This document shows, in pieces, positions 1-6,415 of a stretch of DNA of 10,089 nt. The DNA is taken from the NCBI GenBank assembly GCA_003024985.2, contig PXIH01S0002834.1. One strand, given 5' to 3'. Below the pieces are notes generated by a model. That model was not told the DNA's origin. It worked only from the letters and a program-made list of their open reading frames with translations, and searched no databases. Each line of letters begins with the position of its first letter. The first letter of the stretch is position 1. The position numbers and the translations under genes were made by a program. Source of the DNA: Euperipatoides rowelli (taxonomy: Eukaryota > Onychophora > Udeonychophora > Euonychophora > Peripatopsidae).

Positions 1-63
1 GTTTAGAGAAAAGTCAAAGATAGATTACTTTTGAATTGTGTGTAGTCTCTAGATAAGACCACT

Positions 64-83
64 AAAAAAAAAAAAAAAAAAAA
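64..83 (+). repeat. Homopolymer A(20) tract
   Basis: Twenty consecutive A bases are followed by TTTGGAGGAGGGGGG. No AATAAA signal or retroelement coding sequence precedes it in the window, so it is listed only as a simple repeat. Confidence 0.9.
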
Positions 84-238
84 TTTGGAGGAGGGGGGCT
101 GGGGCCCCTATTGGCAATTGCCGACCAGCCGACCTTGTCAGTCCAACACTGATTAAGATTAATGTATATGAAATTAACATTTTTTCCAATTACTGTTCAA
201 GACAATGTAAATTTTAGTATAATTATTTAATTTTTGTA

Positions 239-316
239 GGTGGTCCGTCGGACCACTACCAAATAGTTGTTAGTGGTCCGTGGGAATTTTTAGTGATCCC
301 GGACCACAGGACCACC
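239..316. repeat. GTGGTCC/GGACCAC inverted-repeat cluster
   Basis: The heptamer GTGGTCC occurs at 240-246 and 273-279, and its complement GGACCAC at 250-256, 301-307 and 309-315. Perfect arms include GTGGTCCG (240-247) against CGGACCAC (249-256), and CGGACCACTA (249-258) against TAGTGGTCCG (271-280). The outer pair is GGTGGTCC (239-246) against GGACCACC (309-316). It could be a remnant of a non-autonomous DNA transposon (hAT-like elements often carry such GGTCC-rich ends), but I see no complete terminal inverted repeat or target duplication, so the family is not assigned. Confidence 0.6.
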
Positions 317-590
317 CTTAAATTCGAAAACTGCGATGGTGTAATTTTTTTTAGACTTGAAATTAAATGACTTTTTCTTATAAGAATTATCAAATTCTAT
401 AAAATGACAAGTTAAATAAATGATTTACTAGAAGATTCATAATATTATAACCCATTAAGCAAGAATTGGCTTAAGTTTTAATAAGTGGATGATTCTACAC
501 AGTTACCTTTATTTCCAATACCAAAAAGTTGGGCTTATAACCTTTGTCTAATAAAACAAAAAATGAATATAAATACAGCAGTAATCTTAC

Positions 591-663
591 TTGTCAGGGT
601 CCAGAAGCATGCGTTCCCCATTTGGTGTTAGCTTTGTACCTTGGTCAATCCAAAAATAAGCAT
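591..663 (-). CDS. Exon 2 of the DM13-domain (Skeletor-like) gene
   Basis: Seen: a 73-base open segment on the minus strand lies between a TTTCCATAG acceptor (AG at 664-665) and a GTAAGAT donor (584-590). It starts with two bases (AT) that complete the G left by exon 1, giving Asp. The join then reads D-A-Y-F-W-I-D-Q-G followed by T-K-L-T-P-N-G-E-R. This matches the DM13 core pattern of F-x-Y-D-G, a few residues, then D-A-(Y/F)-F-W-x-x-G and a Pro/Gly-rich turn. It ends in phase 2, with AA of a split codon. Phase match, splice signals and domain continuity together make a chance ORF unlikely. The remaining DM13 part, usually ending in a Trp-rich W-L-S-V-W-type strand and a NFG-like motif, is not visible in 1-590, so the gene continues beyond the left edge. 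GC content is visibly higher than in the surrounding intron sequence. Confidence 0.7.
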
Positions 664-1352
664 CTATGGAAATAACATTGAATCGTTACTGGATAGGTTA
701 GTCTGATAGACTGGATACGTTAGTCTCATAGGTTAAAGAAATTAAAAATATCTAAATATCAAACTCCTCAGTAATGTATACTCCAGAAACAGCCAGTTGC
801 CTAATACTGGAAAATATTATTGCTTAGTATTGGATAAGTTGGCTACTTTAATGTTGGTTTTACAGTCAAACCTTCAATTAACCCTGAACTCTAATATAGT
901 CATTGAATAAATAGTAATATTATACACTAACTCTATTTATTGTATTCCAAAGGTTAATGCAAAAAGATAATTCAAATGTTTATATTTCATTAAATAAGAA
1001 AAATCTGGCAGGTTAACCTCTTAGGACTCATAGATTCTGTGAAAAAGTTAAATGAAACATATTCCAGAAAGATTAAATAAATTTACAATATTATATTAAA
1101 AAGGAATTAAAGACATCAACTAATAACTAGACATGTGTGGCCCATTATCTGGTAAATATATAAATAAAATAAGTTCATTTGGAATTTCAGATAGGAATTA
1201 TTTTATTTTTAGAAGGACATGTATTTAGTGATCTTTTGTGAGAAAAAAAGGTCATTATTTGTCCTTTTTTTAAATTATGGCCTAGTCAATCCTATATTTA
1301 CATTTCTGGGAGTATCCTTGGATTTTATTATAGAAATGATTATTCCACTTAC
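664..1352 (-). other. Intron 1 of the DM13-domain gene (689 bases)
   Basis: On the minus strand it begins GTAAGT (1347-1352) and ends TTTCCATAG (AG at 664-665). Two CTAAC branch-point-like pentamers lie 34 and 56 bases upstream of the acceptor, at 697-701 and 719-723 in plus coordinates, within a 22-base tandem duplication. I see no other gene, exon or recognisable repeat in this AT-rich stretch. The open frames here are short and unsupported. Confidence 0.62.
688..731. repeat. 22-base tandem duplication in intron 1
   Basis: Two adjacent 22-base units, 688-709 and 710-731, agree at 20 of 22 positions (differences at 696/718 and 705/727). On the minus strand each unit contains the branch-point-like pentamer CTAAC, so the duplication doubled a possible branch site just upstream of the exon 2 acceptor. 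Confidence 0.85.
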
Positions 1353-1575
1353 CAGCTACAGATCCATCAAAATTGAATCCTTTGAGCAAAATAGTTGTCT
1401 TATTAAGGGCAAACACTGCGGTAGACACCCCATTTTCAGGAGTAATGGTGTTTAGTAGGTCCAAGACACCGCAACAAGGCTCTGCATCATTGACTAAAAT
1501 GAAAGTTAATGAAATAAAAATAGGAATGAAGAAACAGGATTTGAAATTTAGATTTGCTACTTTGTACCAAGCCAT
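1353..1575 (-). CDS. Exon 1 (first coding exon) of a secreted DM13-domain, Skeletor-like protein
   Basis: Seen: the minus strand reads 74 codons plus one base from ATG (1573-1575) to a donor whose GTAAGT lies at 1347-1352. An in-frame TGA sits 30 bases upstream (1603-1605). The start context GGGATGG has a purine at -3 and G at +4. Residues 14-28 are hydrophobic (CFFIPIFISLTFILV) after a short lysine-containing n-region, as in a signal peptide. Residues about 36-74 resemble the first half of DM13: G-V-S-T-A-V-F-A-L, then T-I-L-L-K-G-F-N-F-D-G. Known: DM13 is a small domain of extracellular or Skeletor-type proteins, often next to DOMON, with a suggested redox role through cysteines; C34 and C35 are the only cysteines after the signal segment. 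Inferred: a secreted or extracellular protein. Alternative: an AG at 1494-1495 after a pyrimidine-rich stretch could be an acceptor, giving an internal exon 1353-1493. DM13 assignment is from memory of the family signature. Confidence 0.68.
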
Positions 1576-1605
1576 CCCATACTTATATTCATAATTCAGG
1601 GGTCA

Positions 1606-2138
1606 ACTAGAGATTAGGGATAAAGATGATGAGTGTATGCTCATTCATTTTTCTTTTATTTTGATAAAAAAAATACATAATTCACTTGTATATTGTATTA
1701 ACAAACCCATTCTAGATAGAACGCCACAAATTTTGGTCTTTAGCCAAAGTAAAATAACGCTTTCTGGATCATGCATTATCGGACCACTCTGCTATGATGA
1801 TGGGGGAATGTAAAAAAACTTAAACCTTCAAATATTGCATCTGGTTACAATGTGTTAAACTCTTACCAATTATCTTACAGCTGGTATCTTTTCATCACTA
1901 TTATCTTGTTTGCTTTATTCTTTTTATTTTATGTGCCTACTTTTATATTTAAATATACTTTGTGGTCAAGTGACATGTTGCTAAGCAAAGTAATGATTTG
2001 ATTATAGTAAATTCATATAAACTGTCCTTTATATCAAATTTATAAAACTGCATTTATTGTTTATTTTAAGAAGTTAAAGAATACCAATTATTCTTCAGTC
2101 TTTATTTTGTCTCCAATCCGGATTTTCATTGAATGCCC
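1606..2138. other. Stretch between the DM13 gene start and LINE copy 1; promoter/5' UTR expected, none identified
   Basis: This 533-base AT-rich stretch lies upstream of the DM13 start codon on the minus strand and before the first recognisable LINE codons on the plus strand. It should hold the host gene's 5' UTR and promoter, or an intron if a noncoding first exon lies further right. I see no distinctive TATA box, GC box or initiator that stands out from the background, and no LINE ORF1 signature such as a CCHC knuckle. Confidence 0.4.
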
Positions 2139-2850
2139 AATGCATCCTTTAAAATAAAAGTGTGCTCCTTAAATATAAAGGAAGGCAAATAAGTAGAATA
2201 AAATGAAAAAAATATTAAAATATTTAGCACAGGAAGAAATAGATCTCTGCCTTCTTCAGGTAACTAAAGTTAAAGTTAATTGTAATTAAGATCTTACAGC
2301 CATTATGAAACATTATCAAAAATTCAAAGGAAATTCCTACAGGCCAAATAGAGGAAAATTTATATGAAAATTTATAAATAAATTTAATGTAAGGATTGTT
2401 AAGGCAACTTAACATTTAACTATTATAACTTTAATACTTTTAGGTGAGCCTTGTTATTTGATAAATGTACAGTATATAGGTAATCCTAACAATATAATGA
2501 AAAGCAGTGTCATCACCAAATACATGATATCATACCCTCCACCATGTCTAAATATGCTTATAGGAGAGTTTAATGTTCATGACATCCAGAGATTACTTGA
2601 ATTTTATACTTATTTGAATATGAATATTTTAGTAGGTATTGCACAGTAACCAAGTTTAGAAAATATTCCTTCTCATTTTGGCCAATGGCCTCACAGGCTT
2701 GATTATCTATTTGATTGAAAAATGTGCCTTGTTTAATTATTTTAAATATCATGTCAAACCATTGATCATATTGGATCATGCTACATTAGTTTTACTTTTA
2801 ATAAATGGGCTATCCCTGAAAGATACCAATTTACTTACCTAATAAATCTC
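2139..2850 (+). pseudogene. ORF2 endonuclease domain remnant, LINE copy 1
   Basis: This is an apurinic-endonuclease-type domain, which in active LINEs nicks the target DNA. Visible blocks are a C-S-L-N-I-K start (2163-2180); E-E-I-D-L-C-L-L-Q-V-T-K (2233-2268), where the usual catalytic Glu of Q-E-T is Val (GTA at 2260); G-E-P-C-Y-L-I-N-V before N-P-N-N; and M-L-I-G-E-F-N (2554-2574), the counterpart of G-D-F-N. H-R-L-D-Y-L-F (2692-2712) and S-N-H (2754-2762), where S-D-H is usual, follow. After it comes E-R-Y-Q-F-T-Y-L-I-N-L, the tryptophan/asparagine stretch that normally follows the domain. The blocks occupy different frames (0 near 2160, 1 from 2221, 0 near 2754), so several indels have occurred. 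Only fragments are open. Confidence 0.75.
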
Positions 2851-3330
2851 ATCCATATTTGAATCAAAAGCATAAATTGATACTTTGTGATTTTTCATTA
2901 ATCTATTGTAAAGGCATCCTCTTTTTAGTAGCCCACTATTAAATCTAAATGAATGGCTTTCTTTTAAAAGTACTTTAACTTTTGTTATTCTTAACTCGAA
3001 TTTCACCTTTAAATGTAATTTAAACAGCCACACTTCACAGCTCTCACTAATTATACAAAAATTCATAAACATTGATTGTGTAGGCTACATATTTTCTATT
3101 TTTCCAAATGTCAAAAAGAACTAAACTTCTTAATCAACAATAAGAAAAAACAGCATATTTGTTATTAAAGAAAAAATTATAGCAACTCCTAATGAAATAT
3201 CTAAATTGACTCTATCTCAGTTTTTTAGTAAAAATAATGCTAATTTTATGACTTTCATAATGGTATCTATCAAAAAGGTAACATGTCAGAAATAATATTA
3301 AATCATCTTACTTAAATGTATTTTAATGTT
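2851..3330 (+). pseudogene. ORF2 linker region between endonuclease and RT, LINE copy 1
   Basis: This is the poorly conserved segment between the two enzymatic domains. The only strong anchor is IIATPNEISKLTLSQFFSK at 3176-3232, which matches IIANRQEISTLTTSYMFSK of copy 2 (6725-6781) at 12 of 19 residues. The rest is broken by stops. Minus-strand open frames here are shadows. Confidence 0.65.
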
Positions 3331-4330
3331 CCTCATCCAATTTAATTCCTTTGAAGAAGTTGACTTCTTCATAAATCCTACTCTCTTGCAATATAATTTT
3401 ACCTTTACTATTGCTGATATTGAAGAAGCTTATAGACCCATTTATAAGGACATTGCATGAGGGCCGGTAATGGACACTGTACATATTTTTAGTATAATAA
3501 ATCTTGTATTCATACCAAATATCTTGAAAATATTTAATCTTTCTTACTTTTTTTTCCAAAAAATAATTTGTTACGTAATGACCCCATTATTCTTGATAAA
3601 TTGCACCATATTAATATTCAGAACATTGAATCAAAAATTTATGCCAAAATGTTAATCACTAAATTAAGCACCTTATTACCATTACTATTATCTCCCTTTC
3701 AATTTTCTGCATTGAAATACAGAAATATTCATAATTCTCTACTGATTCTGCAAAGTACCATTCACCACATTAAATTAAAAAAATCAAAAAATTATGGTAT
3801 CGTTGTTTTGGATGTTTCTAAGGCCTTCAATTTATTCAACCATTACTACTTAGTACAAATAATTTTACATTTTTTGGTCACTCCAACATGTCAAGAGCCC
3901 TCATTACATATATATCTCATAAAAGTATCTATGTCAAATCGCAGGGTAACTTGTATATATCTGTTGTCCTGAGGAGAGGAATCACCAGAGAGTTCCCACC
4001 TTATCATGAATCTATTTCCTATTTATATTGGCTATTTGCTGAACAAAGTTAATTCATTACAGCATGGATTAAAGCAAGAAAATTTCAAGTCACAGGTAAG
4101 TGTGTTTGCTTTTATTGATGACACTACACTATTAAAGATCATTGATAGGTCAACCAGCTACTTCATTATGTTAATTTATATGCTACTGGAACAGGATCTA
4201 TCTTTAATTCTGATCAGACCTTTGTTTGGTTCTCATACTTGAATTGATGGACCCTCAGTTTTGCAAAAATGTCCTAAAAAAGTGTTAGGTTTACATTTTC
4301 CTTTCCTTGGGATCAATATGCAAATTAAAA
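3331..4330 (+). pseudogene. ORF2 reverse transcriptase domain remnant, LINE copy 1
   Basis: The RT domain would copy element RNA into DNA at the nicked target. It begins with N-F-T-F-T-I-A-D-I-E-E-A (3395-3430) and a damaged P-G-P-D block interrupted by TGA at 3458. The next block is INIQNIESKIYAK (3610-3648), then SPFQFSALKYRNIH. The first catalytic Asp block is V-V-L-D-V-S-K-A-F with the Asp codon at 3811-3813. R-R-G-I-T-R-E-F-P (3972-3998) changes frame into N-L-F-P-I-Y-I-G-Y-L. The active-site box F-I-D-D lies at 4111-4122 with both Asp codons intact, and a K-V-L-G-L-H-F block follows near 4280. Frames run 2 to 1 to 0 to 1. The catalytic residues survive although the reading frame does not. 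Confidence 0.85.
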
Positions 4331-5155
4331 TTGAGGACAAAATTTATAATTAGCCTACTTTAAAGTAGCACAATTGGCACTCCAAAATAAATGTCTTTCC
4401 ATTCTCATCAAAGTACGAACCATAAATACCTATTATTTCCAAAGTTAAACTTTTTTGTTCCTCACATTAAAATCAACAAATCGTAGAACCATTTGGCAAA
4501 CTAAGCTTGTTCCAATTTCTTGATCTAGACTGTACTTGCCTATATCAAAAGTGGGCCTAGGTCTCCATGGCCTAAATTTAATATTTTTGATACTTCGTGC
4601 AAACACTTTTATATCTATAGGCAAATATGTCAATTATTTGTCTAAATTCTTCCAATTGAGCCCACTGATACAGCCCTCCTCTGCTTCTACTAATATTCCT
4701 TTTTTTACTGAAATATTCCTTTGATGAAGTAGCTGCTACTGTAAACATTGTCAAAAATATTCTTACAGCCAATATTCCACATTATTATTTCAAGGTCATT
4801 GAGTCACACTGCTTGCTAAATTAATTAAACCTGTTTATGCCACTCTGAGATCTTTTTTGTTACAAACTGCTAGACAATGCACATCTTACCAACACAAGAC
4901 TTGTTGATCATTATCAATTGAATACGAATGTTTCATTCAATTTCTGTTCACATATTGATGAGTTGTACCATATTTTATTTAATTGTATTTATTTTCAAGA
5001 ATTTCATCATTTAAATTATACTTATTCCCATATTGATCTAACAAAATGATTTATATACCTTATTTATTCAGTTGCTATGGCACAAATAAGTGATTTGTTA
5101 TAATCTTTATGCTCTCTTTTGTATATGGAAAGTTAAGAACTTCGACTTATGTGAC
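4331..5155 (+). pseudogene. ORF2 C-terminal region with damaged zinc-binding motif, LINE copy 1
   Basis: Matches to copy 2 continue: K-C-L-S-I-L-I-K-V-R-T-I-N-T-Y-Y (4389-4436) corresponds to P-L-L-L-L-A-K-V-K-I-I-N-A-F. K-L-V-P-I-S near 4503 corresponds to R-L-V-P-V-P, and G-L-G-L-H occurs at 4554-4568. The zinc-binding motif of the RVT-associated type reads F-N-F-C, seven residues, H, four residues, C (4936-4986). The first of its four ligands, Cys in copy 2, is Phe here. W-K-V-K-N (5126-5140) is the last recognisable block, and the usual ORF2 end and 3' UTR are absent. Confidence 0.75.
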
Positions 5156-5485
5156 ACCTAGCAAACAGAACGAATGCCAAGGGTACAGAACGAATGCTAG
5201 GGGTAAGTCTCCATTTATTTATTTAATTATTTTATGCGCAAATGGTTTACTGGGAGTCTTAATTGACGGTGAAAATAATGCTAATAACATTAGTTTGGCG
5301 TGGTGAGTTATTTTAAATTTAAAATATGAATTTATGCAACTTATTAGGACTTTTTAGTTTTCATTAGTCACTTAGCTTACATTTTATTTTTTCAAACGTC
5401 AACTTACCTGCAAAAGTGCCGGATTAATAGTCTCTGGGTTAGCTCCCAATTTATTTTATTTTCATTATTACTTTCCTTGTTTATT
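5156..5485 (+). other. Probable 5' UTR of LINE copy 2 (or spacer between copies)
   Basis: There is no coding signal in this 330-base stretch; the longest open frame is short and matches nothing I know. It contains the 20-base tandem repeat at 5165-5204 and is otherwise AT-rich. Its position between the end of copy 1 and the ORF1 start of copy 2 makes a LINE 5' UTR likely, but it could be an unrelated spacer. Confidence 0.45.
5165..5204 (+). repeat. 20-base tandem repeat, two units
   Basis: Units 5165-5184 and 5185-5204 share ACAGAACGAATGC and end GGGT, matching at 18 of 20 positions. Short tandem repeats are common in LINE 5' regions and in old insertion junctions; which applies here is not clear. 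Confidence 0.85.
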
Positions 5486-6415
5486 ATGAGTAATCTTGTT
5501 AAAGCTACCAATACACAAATGGCAAGTAATTACAAGGACAATATAATTTTTAATTTTTGGAACTTTGAATCATTAGTTCTGCCAGACTCAAACATCTTTA
5601 CGGATGTTAATTACAAATTACAACGTTTCTCTTTGGACCTGTTAATAGACGTTTTAGATGGTATGGGCTTATTGTAAGAGCTAGTGGAATATACTAGACT
5701 CCATTTGTCCCAATAGCATTTCTTGGCTCTTCGTACTCCAGAGGCTATGGCAACTTTTACTAGTACTTTTAATACATATGGGGAATTTCATGTGTTTTAT
5801 GCAGACGCAGTGAAAAATTTGAATTTGATTAATTTTACAGTACTCTGGATGTAGGTTAGAACTGTGCAGGCAGAACTAGCTGAAATACTTAAAAATTATG
5901 GGACCGTGGTATCCATTAAGCCTACTTATAGGCACTTGACTGAAAGCTTACAGATTGCTACAACTCCAGTTTATGTTACATATGCATTAAATGATGGGCA
6001 AGATTTTGCTGAACTCCCATAGTTAATTAAATCTAGTGGTAAAATTAGGAACTGGATAAGCTCTTTTCTTAGAGAACAGGTCTGTTTTCGCTGCCACAAA
6101 ACAGGCCATGGTATAAGGCCATGCCCCATCTGAAAATGTGCGGCTTGTAAAGCAGTGTTGTGGGGAGGGGGTTTAACTCCACTCATAAGTGTACCAAATG
6201 TATAGTAATGTGTTGAAATCGCCTATTTCTTTGGAACCACTGGCATCGGATAATTTAGAAGTGATAAATATCGTTCCAGCACAGGATATTTTGATGTGAC
6301 AGGATATGTTCGAGGCAGGGTCTGATGTGATGCTGGACAAGGATGATATTGAAAACAGTAAGGACATTGATGAGGTGCCAATATTTTCAATACTGCAGCG
6401 CCACTTTTTTATTAC
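5486..6415 (+). pseudogene. ORF1 (nucleic-acid-binding, Gag-like) remnant of LINE copy 2
   Basis: ORF1 proteins of Tx1-type LINEs bind element RNA. From ATG 5486 one frame runs to about 6160, interrupted only by stops at 5675, 5714, 5852, 6020 and 6131. An RRM-like stretch is visible: F-T-V-L-W near 5834, then L-A-E-I-L-K-N-Y-G-T-V-V-S-I, and P-V-Y-V-T-Y after a variable loop. I-R-N-W-I-S-S-F-L then leads into the knuckle C-F-R-C-H-K-T-G-H-G-I-R-P-C (6083-6124), a C-x2-C-x4-H-x4-C pattern. A second, damaged knuckle has C-A-A-C at 6137-6148 and, in another frame, H-x4-C at 6184-6201. An acidic tail (D-K-D-D-I-E-N-S-K-D-I-D-E) occupies 6334-6372. The join to ORF2 falls near 6400-6420. Family assignment is strong; function is lost. 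Confidence 0.82.

Larger units (their letters stand above)
1..590. other. Presumed intron 2 of the DM13 gene; repeat-rich, no exon seen
   Basis: This stretch lies downstream of the exon 2 donor on the minus strand, so it should be intronic if the gene model is right. It holds a 20-base A run (64-83), a G-rich patch with perfect palindromes GGGGCCCC (101-108) and GGCAATTGCC (113-122), and the GGTCC/GGACC cluster at 239-316. I searched the minus strand for the missing second half of DM13 and saw nothing convincing. Confidence 0.5.
2139..5155 (+). mobile_element. LINE copy 1: decayed Tx1/L1-like ORF2, truncated at both ends
   Basis: Conserved non-LTR retrotransposon motifs occur in the expected order and spacing on one strand. 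They are endonuclease N-terminus (about 2139), LLQ-x-TK (2251), GEFN (2563), RLD (2695), S-N-H (2754), linker (3176-3232), RT start (3395), RT Asp motif (3811), RRGIT-x-x-FP (3972), FIDD (4111), post-RT blocks (4389-4568), zinc-binding motif (4936-4986) and W-K-V-K-N (5126-5140). The sequence stops matching copy 2 soon after 5140, so about 180 bases of ORF2 plus the 3' UTR are missing. No ORF1 is seen upstream and no target duplication was found. Many frame changes and stops show it is long dead. Classification as Tx1/L1-like rests on the motif spacing and on ORF1 of the related copy 2. Confidence 0.85.

Noticed and set aside
64-83. A20 run as the tail of a retroposed sequence
   Set aside because: No polyadenylation signal, coding trace or target duplication is visible in the 63 bases before it.
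591-1493. CatSper auxiliary subunit, plexin/IPT or beta-propeller origin for the minus-strand exons
   Set aside because: The joined F-N-F-D-G ... D-A-Y-F-W pattern followed by a Pro/Gly turn fits DM13 better than any of these.
2570-2779. Minus-strand open frame with protein-like composition
   Set aside because: The plus strand carries endonuclease motifs G-E-F-N, R-L-D and S-N-H in order across this stretch.
2839-3072. Minus-strand open frame that ends near an AG/GTAAGT donor-like site, resembling an exon
   Set aside because: The frame hits TAG just before the donor, and the plus strand here fits the LINE copy 1 linker between endonuclease and RT with correct spacing, so this is probably a shadow.
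3323-3559. Minus-strand open frame with an AAGTAAGAT donor-like end
   Set aside because: The plus strand reads a continuous RT start (A-D-I-E-E-A and the P-G-P-D position) that matches copy 2, which explains the bases better.
5486-6160. Stop-codon recoding (readthrough) in ORF1
   Set aside because: Five stops of all three kinds with no readthrough context, beside a plainly dead ORF2, point to ordinary decay.
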